DNA of 64,000 bases. It comes from Bacillota bacterium (GTDB lineage Bacteria > Bacillota > Bacilli > Alicyclobacillales > SLC66). A program made the translations under genes and the position numbers. Below the pieces are notes generated by a model. The model did not search any database, had not been told where the DNA came from, and saw nothing but the letters and a program-made list of their open reading frames with translations. The stretch covers positions 1 to 64,000 of the forward strand of contig JAKACV010000007.1 in assembly GCA_021821085.1 (NCBI GenBank), given 5' to 3'. This document shows, piece after piece, positions 29,739-37,247 of the stretch (within the stretch, counting starts at the first letter, position 1; every line of letters starts with the position of its first letter).

Positions 29739-30986
29739 TTAGCTATTGCTTCCGTTTGTACCTGATCCACTTGGCGTGAAATGAGATTGAATCGGTAAGT
29801 TCCCCAATTTCATGTGAAGACTCAACTGCTGCTGTCCACGGTAAATCGTTAATGTGACATGCTGTCCTGGTTGATAATCTTTTAACAAGATTGACTCCAG
29901 TGAAGTTGCGCCAGTGACCTTATGACCGTCAATCGCCACAATTACATCTCCATGCTCAAGCCCCGCCTGTTTCGCATTTACACTCATCACTTTAATCACC
30001 CATACTCCTGAGTGAACGGGTACATTCGGCTGATACTGAGCGGGAACCGCCGACAACGATTCTCCTTCTATCCCAATGGCTGCATGAACGGCATGGCCTA
30101 ACGTCAAAATTTGATGAATGATTGTTTTCACTTCATTGATCGGAATCGAGAATCCAATCCCCTGAAAGCCATGTGCGACAAGCTTAGAGTTGTTGATGCC
30201 GACTACTTGTCCTGAAAGATTGCATAGAGGTCCCCCACTATTCCCAGGATTAATCGCTGCCGACGTCTGTAATTCGATTTGATTACTAATCGCCTGACCT
30301 GTCGCCTCATCAATCACCGGAACGGTACGCTCGGTCGCGCTAATAACGCCAGCTGTTACAGAATCCGCAAAGTTTAGCCCTGCAGGATTGCCGATAGCAA
30401 AAACGGACTGACCCGCCACAAGCTGGGCAGAGTTACCAAGTTGTGCGACATTCTGTGTTTGAATGTACTTTGATGGGACTTGTAACACAGCAAGATCATT
30501 ATAGGGATCGGTACCGATCAATTTGGCGTAGACATGTACTTTTCGATCAATGACAATTTCTATCTTTGCCGCCCCTTGAACCACGTGATAATTCGTTACA
30601 ATATATCCTTTTTGGCTAAAAATCACGCCAGAACCTACGCTTGCCGCCTGCAATGTGGCAACTCCAGTCGCATTATTTGCGACCTCTTGATCATTAATCA
30701 CACCGACAACGGATGGACGGACCTTCTGTACCGCTTGCACGACTGAATTGTTAAGCTGGACAGTCACGTGCTGAAGATTGTGATAGCTCATATTCTGTAA
30801 GTTTGGATCGGAAGCTGTGACCGATAAAAACATATTTGATCTCATCAGGAGTGGCACCGCAATCACAGTAGTTGTCAACCCAATCACTGCAGAGAGCAAG
30901 ATCAGCATGCTCCATTTTCCCCATGAGCGCAAACCCAATTTGCGAGAATTAATCGTCCAACGTGGACGATTATCATAAAATTTCAT
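29739..30986 (-). CDS. HtrA/DegP-like S1C serine protease with PDZ domain, membrane-anchored
   Basis: 415 aa. N-terminal single helix (~25-48), trypsin-like domain with catalytic triad visible as TNYHVV (His), DPYNDLAVLQV (Asp) and INPGNSGGPL (Ser), then one PDZ domain (~300-395, SGVWVIKVMSVNAKQAGLEHGDVIVAI) and a Ser/Gly-rich tail. It acts outside the membrane in surface protein quality control. The start at 30986 was chosen because GAGGAGGG lies six bases upstream. Confidence 0.92.
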   Translation of the reverse strand: MKFYDNRPRWTINSRKLGLRSWGKWSMLILLSAVIGLTTTVIAVPLLMRSNMFLSVTASDPNLQNMSYHNLQHVTVQLNNSVVQAVQKVRPSVVGVINDQEVANNATGVATLQAASVGSGVIFSQKGYIVTNYHVVQGAAKIEIVIDRKVHVYAKLIGTDPYNDLAVLQVPSKYIQTQNVAQLGNSAQLVAGQSVFAIGNPAGLNFADSVTAGVISATERTVPVIDEATGQAISNQIELQTSAAINPGNSGGPLCNLSGQVVGINNSKLVAHGFQGIGFSIPINEVKTIIHQILTLGHAVHAAIGIEGESLSAVPAQYQPNVPVHSGVWVIKVMSVNAKQAGLEHGDVIVAIDGHKVTGATSLESILLKDYQPGQHVTLTIYRGQQQLSLHMKLGNLPIQSHFTPSGSGTNGSNS

Positions 30987-31051
30987 TGTCATCCCTCCTC
31001 ACTTTACGCACAACCTAGTTGCTGATTTCACTGTAAGTAAAGTATACGGCA

Positions 31052-31558
31052 TTACATTCCTAACACAATTTGCTCGCGTTCATTGAGCAAACCCATTACA
31101 GACTTGATAGATTCTGGATTTATCTGTTGTAATTCATGAATCAGACGCTGATCAGTCTCTACAATCTGCTGGGTAATCATCCATAACTCACTGGTGCTTT
31201 GTATTGACAATTTTTGCGTGGGAATCGATGCGCTACGAATCAATGTCCGCAAGGATTCAACTTCCCGTATATAGCTTTCCATTTCTTTCACTGCCTCGAT
31301 TCCATCCAATGGCGGATCAGGATTTTCTCGTGTCGGTTGAGGGAGTTTCTTGCGCAATTTAGAAAGTTCTTCTTGCAATTGTGGAAGATACAAGCCTAAC
31401 ATCTGATCCGCTGCATTTTGTAAAGCGAGTGACTCTGCACGCAATTGTTTGATCGGTTGCCTAAACTGCGTCGTCCAAGCCAACAACCAGCCATTTAATA
31501 GCTCCGTGGCCACCGATCGTGGAACGAATACAACACTGTATCGGTCAAGTGCGCTCAA
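31052..31558 (-). CDS. Conserved-looking helical protein, unknown function
   Basis: 168 aa, almost entirely alpha-helical and coiled-coil-prone (LRAESLALQNAADQMLGLYLPQLQEELSKLRKKL, then MESYIREVESLRTLI), no membrane segment. TTG start with AAGGGGAG; the start overlaps the stop of the SPFH gene upstream (TTGA), so the two are translated together and probably function together. No family recognised. Confidence 0.65.
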   Translation of the reverse strand: MSALDRYSVVFVPRSVATELLNGWLLAWTTQFRQPIKQLRAESLALQNAADQMLGLYLPQLQEELSKLRKKLPQPTRENPDPPLDGIEAVKEMESYIREVESLRTLIRSASIPTQKLSIQSTSELWMITQQIVETDQRLIHELQQINPESIKSVMGLLNEREQIVLGM

Positions 31559-32409
31559 TGTGACTCCCCTTCTGCATCGTGAGTATGACTTTCATTTGCA
31601 TATGTGGACATTTGTGGATTTCCAACGAAATACGGTTGACCGATCGCCATGTTTGGAGCGGATACAAGTCCTTTGCTTGCCATAAGCATCGCTGTATAAT
31701 ATCGAACTGCGTCCAACTCGGATAGTCCAAATGCCCGCAAAGCAATCAATTCTTTCATCCGCTCATCTTTTGGAAATATGAGCGCCTTCACATCATTGAG
31801 ACTGAGTCCGTATACAGTAAGGAATTCTTGTAGATGATCTTTCACCAATTCTAAGATTTCCGGCATTTTTTCATTGACCCGTTCTAGTGCTGTCAGTTGT
31901 ACAATGCGATTGATAGCTTGTTCAATGACAGGCGCAGCGTATGCACTCACTTCTTCCACGCGGATATAGTGACCATTCAGCGGCATATGTTGAACAAGTT
32001 TGAGTGCGTCTTCTTTAGAATCAATATGCACATAGCAACTAACGTGATATCCCATTTCTGCCATTTCGCGCGAATAGGCAATCCCTTTTACATCCAAAAT
32101 CATTTTTGCACGATTGATGTACAATACTTCGTATTGCCATGGGCTATTGCCGCCAAAAAACGCCTGTTGGAATGCGCCAATTAACGGATGATCGGGAGTT
32201 TGGATCGTGTATTGCCCCGTTTCATACACATTCAAGATTGCACCACGCGACTTCAAAACCCCAAAATGATTACTCTCCACTGTGAGCAAAGAACCGTTGA
32301 CAATGCTATTATCCGGATAATGATACGCTACAATGTCAGGTGTCATGACGTCCTTACCGTCGTTGGTTAATGTGCTAATGACTTGGCGAACTCCGGCCAT
32401 CGTTAACAT
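31555..32409 (-). CDS. SPFH/band-7-like domain protein
   Basis: 284 aa. The N-terminal two-thirds resemble the SPFH-like 'virion core protein' group (YdjI-type): a short strand, SLLTVESNHFGVLKSRGAILNVYETGQYTIQTPDHPLIGAFQQAFFGG, then YEVLYINRAKMILDVKG. The last ~25 residues are His-rich (NESHTHDAEGESH). No transmembrane helix is evident. It is followed by a coupled coiled-coil gene. SPFH proteins form large ring scaffolds; the specific role is unknown. Confidence 0.7.
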   Translation of the reverse strand: MLTMAGVRQVISTLTNDGKDVMTPDIVAYHYPDNSIVNGSLLTVESNHFGVLKSRGAILNVYETGQYTIQTPDHPLIGAFQQAFFGGNSPWQYEVLYINRAKMILDVKGIAYSREMAEMGYHVSCYVHIDSKEDALKLVQHMPLNGHYIRVEEVSAYAAPVIEQAINRIVQLTALERVNEKMPEILELVKDHLQEFLTVYGLSLNDVKALIFPKDERMKELIALRAFGLSELDAVRYYTAMLMASKGLVSAPNMAIGQPYFVGNPQMSTYANESHTHDAEGESH

Positions 32410-32744
32410 TCACCCTTCCCAAAATGATCTTGTTGATATTTACTTATTCTTCAAATAGTAAATATATCCTTCTTGCGAATAAAAGAAATTCCACCACATG
32501 CGAGAACGATGAACCAGCAAATCAGTTTGTGCATAGTCTGCAAAAACACAATAGGCGGTCGGCACGGAAGGAACGCCTCATGAAGCAAGAACAACTGCCA
32601 GAAGAAAATCAAGTGACATCCGTTCGAACCACTACCAACAATCTACACGTCGCAAGAGATCAATGCAAAAATTACTCAACGTACACATTGAGCACTTCGC
32701 AGACAAAAGGAACTCCCCAACAATCGCCAGCTATTTGTCTTAAC
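32410..32744. other. Intergenic region with a small frame cut by the MITE
   Basis: A 64-codon frame starts at ATG 32579 (AAGGA eight bases upstream; MKQEQLPEENQVTSVRTT...) and runs into the MITE, ending inside it at 32771. Without the MITE and one target repeat it would end four codons later (..ICLNVYG). It is polar and Thr/Gln-rich; no family recognised. It may be an unimportant open frame. Confidence 0.3.
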
Positions 32745-32901
32745 GAGCCTGTTCAAAAAGGGTTGAGGTAAGATGCAAGCAGGGGTTTGGTGAAGTCTGG
32801 ACATGCGCGCGGAGTGTACGATAGGTGGGACATGAGCACGCATGTCCAGCACAAGCCGAAGCCCTGCGCCGCAGAGTTCTCGGCCCTTTTTGAACAACCT
32901 C
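32745..32901. mobile_element. MITE copy 2 (157 bp) with TTAAC target duplication
   Basis: Nearly identical to the element at 27655-27812; it differs by a few substitutions and one indel around the internal hairpin GGACATG-AGCACG-CATGTCC (intact here, damaged in copy 1). It is flanked by TTAAC at 32740-32744 and 32902-32906. The terminal repeats are the same imperfect ~23-bp pair. Confidence 0.92.
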
Positions 32902-33083
32902 TTAACGTGTATGGATGAACGCGTGCCGATTGAACAGGCACTTGGGTTACAAACGGGTGATGCTCATATCTGATGATGCAAATCGCTCACGTATAGACAT
33001 CTATCTCTACGCCAAATATTTCTCCGGACATCCCTATCCTTCACGAAATGATTCTACTTGCAATCAACCTGTTGATCTACAGA

Positions 33084-33851
33084 TTATGATGGGCTCCCCA
33101 TGGCTCGTAGCGCAATGCCTTCAACGTCCAGTGCACTTCTGATATAACGGGTAAATTCGAGAGCGTGTGGACCATCTCCATGGATGCATACCGTGTCCGC
33201 CTTGATGGGAATATCGATGGCTTGTTGTGACATTACTTTCCCTTCCTTCACCATGCGAATCACTTGCGTCGCGGCGTCTTCTGCCTTTTGAATCATTGCA
33301 CCTGGTTCACGCCGGGAGGTAAGTGTACCATTTTGGTGATAGGTCCGATCTGCAAAAACTTCACTGGCCGTCCTCATACCTAATTTTTCACCTGCACGCA
33401 CCAGCTCACTGTCGGATAGACCCACCAGAATTAATTCTGCATTGACCTGGTAGACTGCCTCTGCAATGGCTTCTGCCAACTTGGAATTGACCGCCGCCAT
33501 GTTGTATAGCGCCCCATGAACTTTCACGTGTTGCATCTTGCCACCAAGTGCTTGAATAAAGCCATTGAGTGCACCAATCTGATAAACAACCATGTCATAT
33601 GCTTCTTGCACTGTGATATCCATTTTTCTACGACCGAATCCAGACAAATCAGGTAAACCTGGGTGGGCACCGACAGCTACGTTTTTTTGCAATGCCATGG
33701 TAACAGTTTTACGCATGATTGTATGATCTCCTGCGTGATATCCACACGCAATGTTGGTTGATGTGATCATATCTAAAATATCCTCATCATTGCCCACTAC
33801 ATAAGCACCAAAGCTTTCTCCCATATCACAGTTCAAATCAATTTTACACAT
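33084..33851 (-). CDS. pxpA: 5-oxoprolinase subunit A (LamB/YcsF family)
   Basis: 255 aa. Component of the ATP-dependent bacterial 5-oxoprolinase that converts 5-oxoproline to glutamate. Signature blocks: [58 protein letters not shown] and [12 protein letters not shown]. The usual partners pxpB and pxpC are not within the window, which is unusual because they normally form one operon. Start ATG with GGGTAGG upstream. Confidence 0.92.
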   Translation of the reverse strand: MCKIDLNCDMGESFGAYVVGNDEDILDMITSTNIACGYHAGDHTIMRKTVTMALQKNVAVGAHPGLPDLSGFGRRKMDITVQEAYDMVVYQIGALNGFIQALGGKMQHVKVHGALYNMAAVNSKLAEAIAEAVYQVNAELILVGLSDSELVRAGEKLGMRTASEVFADRTYHQNGTLTSRREPGAMIQKAEDAATQVIRMVKEGKVMSQQAIDIPIKADTVCIHGDGPHALEFTRYIRSALDVEGIALRAMGSPS

Positions 33852-34218
33852 GACAAATACCTACCCTTCATGAATTTCCAGACGCTTTCGTAGCTGCTTG
33901 ATAAGATGTTCCTGATTTCGCAATAGAGTCTGTGCCTCTGCAAGAGTGAGCAAGCGAAATCACATCTTTTATATTCGTCATGGGAATCCCCCGTCTCTGA
34001 CCTTGATTCAAGCAAAGCATTGGCGTCAACACATGGTCTTGCCACATTGCAATCACACATTTGAACTCGTTACAAAGTAATTATAAATCCATATCACAGC
34101 TATGATGCCACAAAAACAGTATACTAAAACTATTCGCAAATACACTTGCTTGAACATTTCGCCCGCGCATTTCCCCCCCGGCTAGGTGCAAAGCGCCAGG
34201 CGAAGGGTCAAGCGGGCT
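33852..34218. other. Intergenic region up to the IS element
   Basis: No complete gene. A short frame just upstream of pxpA (33868-~33960, minus) reads ..LLTLAEAQTLLRNQEHLIKQLRKRLEIHEG, and a second frame over the same bases starts MTNIKDVISLA; together they look like one small gene with a frameshift, but this is weak. From ~34160 the GC-rich, palindromic left end of the IS200/IS605 element begins. Confidence 0.3.
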
Positions 34219-34611
34219 TTAGAACCCCTGATTCTCCACATAGCGCTTCACTGTTTCTAACCTCGCGTGACCGACTGATCCCGCATAGTACGCACGATGC
34301 CAAAATACGGGTTTCCAATAGAACTTCCGCAAGTGAGATTCGTAGTTAGTGCGCAGTTGTCGAGAGCTAGCACTTTTCAGGTTATTCACTAACACGGACA
34401 GGTTAAGATTGGGATGATACGAAATCAGCAGATGTACATGATCCGCTTCGCCGCCAAATTCCAAAAGGGTACATTTCCAAGCCACAAGTATCTTCGTAAA
34501 GATAGCTTCCAAGTCTTGCAACATGGGAGGCGTGATGACTTTTTTACGGTATTTCGTGACAAACACTAAATGGACTTGCAATGAAAAGACCGCGTGAGAT
34601 GAATGGTTCAT
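34219..34611 (-). CDS. tnpA: IS200/IS605 Y1 transposase TnpA
   Basis: 130 aa HUH single-strand transposase. HUH motif in EADHVHLLISYHP, conserved VFVTKYRKKVI near the N-terminus, and the catalytic tyrosine in ETVKRYVENQGF at the C-terminus. Full family length. Its ATG overlaps the stop of the upstream ribbon-helix-helix gene (ATGA). Divergent from the tnpB on the other strand, as in IS605. Confidence 0.93.
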   Translation of the reverse strand: MNHSSHAVFSLQVHLVFVTKYRKKVITPPMLQDLEAIFTKILVAWKCTLLEFGGEADHVHLLISYHPNLNLSVLVNNLKSASSRQLRTNYESHLRKFYWKPVFWHRAYYAGSVGHARLETVKRYVENQGF

Positions 34612-34772
34612 ATACGTCCGTATTTTTTCAGCAAAAGCTCAATGGCTTCGTCAAAAAGTTTTGATTTTGGAATTCGAGTGTCTTTTTGCAACTGCTCAAA
34701 CTTCTCATAAAGTTCTTTCGCTATGGCATTAGAAAATGCCACTCGATTTTTCAGACTAGGGTTTCCACTCAT
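34608..34772 (-). CDS. Ribbon-helix-helix protein encoded in the IS element
   Basis: 54 aa: MSGNPSLKNRVAFSNAIAK, then ELYEKFEQLQKDTRIPKSKLFDEAIELLLKKY, which fits a CopG/Arc-type ribbon-helix-helix fold (strand, helix, turn, helix). GAGAGGTGA lies upstream of the ATG. It is translationally coupled to tnpA (ATGA overlap) and lies in the tnpA-tnpB intergenic space, so it probably controls transposase expression; function is inferred. Confidence 0.75.
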   Translation of the reverse strand: MSGNPSLKNRVAFSNAIAKELYEKFEQLQKDTRIPKSKLFDEAIELLLKKYGRI

Positions 34773-34865
34773 CCTGTTCACCTCTCATCGTAGTATACAT
34801 GCGCAATTATATGATCGTAAGTAACGTCATGTAATGTTATAATGAACTGAAGGAGGCGAATTCCG

Positions 34866-36170
34866 ATGCTCAATGGCTACCAGTTCCGCTTGAACCCAAC
34901 AAAAGAACAGGCACAAACCTTGCTGCGCTGGATTGGGTGTCAACGCGGAATTTATAACGCAAAAGTATCGGAAGACCGCTATTTTCGCACGTTTCGGAAT
35001 CGTGCGCTGGCACTAACGGGCGTACCCATTCCTACCGACCAAGCATATAGTCATTACATCACTGATCAAACTGCTTACTTTCGCGAAGTCCCAAGCGTCA
35101 TCCTTCGCAATGGGGCGGCCTTGTTTGGACAAGCCTATCAGCGTTATTTCAAAGGGCTTGGCGGTCGTCCCGCAAAGAAAAACCATCGTAGCAGACAATC
35201 GGTGTGGTTGACTTCGGAATTGTTTCGCTTTGAACCAGTAGCGCATAGGGAAACAGGCGAAATTGTGGAGTACAAGCTATTTGCGGGGACGAAAAAGTTT
35301 CCTGTGGGCGAATTGGCATGTAAAGCACATCGATTATTCAATCTGCCTGCTTCCATCCACATTTCCATCCGTGCGGGCAAGTGGCATGTAGCATTCAGTG
35401 CAGAAGATTCCACTGTCCCCGTTTTCAAAGAAGAGACGATCATCACTGAACTTCAACGTATGAACGACGATGAACTTCATGTGGTGACAATTGGCGCAGA
35501 TCGTGGCGTGGCCAAGCCGCTCATGACTTCGAATGGACAAGCCTATGACCTATCGGACATCCAAAAAGAGCGCATTCAGCAGAAACGTAAGCGTAAAGTT
35601 CGATGGCAACGAAGGGCGGCCAAACGACAGAAAGGTTCCAAGAATCAACGCAAAGCCTATCGCAAGACAGCGCGGTATCAACAATACGAAGCGAATGTGC
35701 GTAACGACTTTGCGCATCAAACCAGTCATCAATTAGTGGCGCATACGGATGCGAAACTGATTGTGTTGGAGGACTTAAAGATCAAAAACATGACGAAGCG
35801 CCCGAAACCAAAACAAGATGCGAATGGCACATGGTTGCGTAATGGCGTGGCTGCCAAGGCAGGGCTTACTCGCGCCATACTCGGCTCCGCTTGGGGGCAG
35901 GTCGCGGACTACACACAATACAAAGCACTACGCGCAGGGAAATTGTTGATCAAAGTGGCCCCTCAGTACAGTTCGCAAACATGTGCTAAATGCGGTCATG
36001 TCGATGCAGGGAATCGGCCATCACAAGCCGAGTTCCTTTGCCTACGCTGCGGACATGAGGACAACGCAGATCACAATGCCGCGAGGGTGATCAAACAACG
36101 CGGGATCATTAAGATTCGCGAATATGCACCGAAAGGCAAAAAACGGCAAAATTGTACAAGTCCAAACTAG
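34866..36170 (+). CDS. tnpB: TnpB RNA-guided nuclease of IS200/IS605 element
   Basis: 434 aa, complete. RuvC catalytic acidic residues in VVTIGADRGVAKPL (Asp), LIVLEDLKIKNM (Glu) and DNADHNAARVI (Asp); the zinc ribbon is CAKCGH...CLRCGH. GGAGG precedes the ATG. TnpB proteins cut DNA guided by an RNA transcribed from the element's right end. All active-site residues are present, so it may be functional. Confidence 0.93.
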   Translation: MLNGYQFRLNPTKEQAQTLLRWIGCQRGIYNAKVSEDRYFRTFRNRALALTGVPIPTDQAYSHYITDQTAYFREVPSVILRNGAALFGQAYQRYFKGLGGRPAKKNHRSRQSVWLTSELFRFEPVAHRETGEIVEYKLFAGTKKFPVGELACKAHRLFNLPASIHISIRAGKWHVAFSAEDSTVPVFKEETIITELQRMNDDELHVVTIGADRGVAKPLMTSNGQAYDLSDIQKERIQQKRKRKVRWQRRAAKRQKGSKNQRKAYRKTARYQQYEANVRNDFAHQTSHQLVAHTDAKLIVLEDLKIKNMTKRPKPKQDANGTWLRNGVAAKAGLTRAILGSAWGQVADYTQYKALRAGKLLIKVAPQYSSQTCAKCGHVDAGNRPSQAEFLCLRCGHEDNADHNAARVIKQRGIIKIREYAPKGKKRQNCTSPN

Positions 36171-36325
36171 GGTCGGAACGATCCAAAGTCACGCCTGGGG
36201 AGAGCCGCATAAGACGTATTGGCGGAACCGCTGGTACGCAGGGATCGATGAGCCAGGAAGTCTTGCCGGTGACGGCGAGAAACCCCATCTCAAGCGCGAA
36301 GCGCTGAGTGGGGGAGGTTCATTAA
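36171..36325 (+). ncRNA. Right end of the IS element, probable TnpB guide (omega/re) RNA scaffold
   Basis: The stretch after tnpB is GC-rich and strongly self-complementary. A terminal hairpin CCCCA.CTCA.GCGC-GAA-GCGC.TGAG.TGGGG lies at 36283-36313, followed by AGGTTC. In this family the scaffold overlaps the tnpB 3' end and the guide is the flanking DNA just outside the right end (here AT-rich, from ~36322). Exact ends cannot be set from sequence alone. Confidence 0.6.
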
Positions 36326-36538
36326 AAAAGTTGTTTACTTATAAGAGCACATGGGTGGTATGGGACTATGGGTGAGGTAATAATGATACTAGCTCTTTTG
36401 GAAAGGACATTAGTAAAGAACTTTTTAGTCATGAACATTAATATTAAATGAGTATATACACTAAGACCATCCTCTTGATCAAAAGTAGGCGTCTTTATGG
36501 CCATCAGCAAATTACGACCTAATTGGGACGAAACTATA

Positions 36539-36802
36539 TTACTTATATATCCCGCCGCGAGAATCGATAGCGCGTATGTATATAACTTTCTCACTGCGAC
36601 TGATTTCAAAGAGCATTCGCATCGTGCCGATCCGCAACCGATACAAACCGATGTATCCTTTCATTTGCTTAATGTCTCCAGTTGGCGGATCGTTTAATAA
36701 GTCTCTTAGTCCTTGTGCAATCCGTTCTTGAACGGATTTTTCCTGCTTCGCGATAAATTTCACCGCTTCTTTATGGTAAGTCAACGTATAATCCGAACTC
36801 AC
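36539..36802 (-). CDS. RelE/ParE-family toxin
   Basis: 87 aa from the GTG at 36802 (GGGGGAGG upstream; the frame is open to 36838). YTLTYHKEAVKFIAKQEKSVQERIAQGLRDLL and GYIGLYRLRIGTMRMLFEISRSEKVIYIRAIDSRGGIYK are typical of RelE-fold mRNA interferases, with basic residues in the C-terminal sheet. It overlaps the upstream antitoxin gene by ~32 bp, the standard toxin-antitoxin arrangement. Confidence 0.85.
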   Translation of the reverse strand: MSSDYTLTYHKEAVKFIAKQEKSVQERIAQGLRDLLNDPPTGDIKQMKGYIGLYRLRIGTMRMLFEISRSEKVIYIRAIDSRGGIYK

Positions 36803-37028
36803 GCTTGGTCGCCTCCCCCGACACATAACCCGCATCACTGTTCAACTGGCGAAGTTCTTCTTCACTCAACGACCCGTCGTCGGGTTTCAGTCTGTCGATT
36901 TCATCCCAACTAAGCGGCTTGTTATACGAGCGCTCCACTAAATACTGAAGAAAATCAAAAGCTGTTTTTTGCTCGGGTTCTGGGAGACGTTCAATGAGGT
37001 TATGCAAATCGTCTTTGCGAACAACCAT
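36771..37028 (-). CDS. Antitoxin of the RelE-type pair
   Basis: 85 aa. N-terminal helices VVRKDDLHNLIERLPEPEQKTAFDFLQYLVERS and an acidic, probably disordered C-terminus (KPDDGSLSEEELRQL) that would wrap the toxin. AGGAGGT precedes the ATG. The perfect palindrome 23 bases upstream is the probable autoregulatory operator. Confidence 0.8.
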   Translation of the reverse strand: MVVRKDDLHNLIERLPEPEQKTAFDFLQYLVERSYNKPLSWDEIDRLKPDDGSLSEEELRQLNSDAGYVSGEATKREFGLYVDLP

Positions 37029-37050
37029 GGTAGGATGACCTCCTGTTTTC

Positions 37051-37080
37051 TATGACCGCTAATTCACATTAGCGGTCATA
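37051..37080. promoter_or_regulatory. Perfect 13-bp palindrome, probable toxin-antitoxin operator
   Basis: TATGACCGCTAAT-tcac-ATTAGCGGTCATA. The core CCGCTAAT also recurs singly at 37109-37116 and 37144-37151. It lies directly upstream of the antitoxin start, where such systems autoregulate. Confidence 0.7.
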
Positions 37081-37104
37081 GGGCATGTTCTAAACGTACA
37101 CTTG

Positions 37105-37152
37105 ATGTCCGCTAATGGTTCAGGTAATATAAAAATATCATGTCCGCTAATG
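37105..37152 (+). repeat. Two direct copies of a 13-mer sharing the operator core
   Basis: ATGTCCGCTAATG occurs at 37105-37117 and 37140-37152, 35 bp apart. Both share CCGCTAAT with the palindrome at 37051-37080, giving four copies of the 8-mer in 100 bp. Confidence 0.75.
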
Positions 37153-37178
37153 TAAGTCAAGATTTGGAGGCTTTGCTT

Positions 37179-37247
37179 ATGAGAGAGACGACCGGGATTT
37201 CGGAACAGGGTTTGACAATTCCAAGCCTAAAGGGAGAGCGATCATGA
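37179..37247 (+). CDS. 22-aa leader peptide coupled to the membrane-protein gene
   Basis: MRETTGISEQGLTIPSLKGERS. TTGGAGG lies 8 bases before the ATG, and the stop overlaps the next start codon (ATGA). No family known. It may exist mainly to couple translation, or be the remnant of a longer protein. Confidence 0.5.
   Translation: MRETTGISEQGLTIPSLKGERS

Larger units (their letters stand above)
34160..36322. mobile_element. Complete IS200/IS605-type element (approximate ends)
   Basis: Comprises tnpA and an RHH gene on the minus strand and tnpB on the plus strand, bordered by GC-rich hairpin-forming ends at ~34160-34205 and 36283-36320. No target duplication is expected for this family. The boundaries are estimates. 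Confidence 0.7.

Noticed and set aside
33868-34056. 62-codon minus-strand frame upstream of pxpA
   Set aside because: Two frames each look partly coding, suggesting a frameshifted remnant, but too short to name.
36322-36609. 95-codon minus-strand frame next to the toxin gene
   Set aside because: Shadow of the toxin frame and downstream spacer; no family match.
37051-37152. CRISPR-like repeats
   Set aside because: Only a few short copies with irregular orientation and spacing and no cas genes; fits operators instead.
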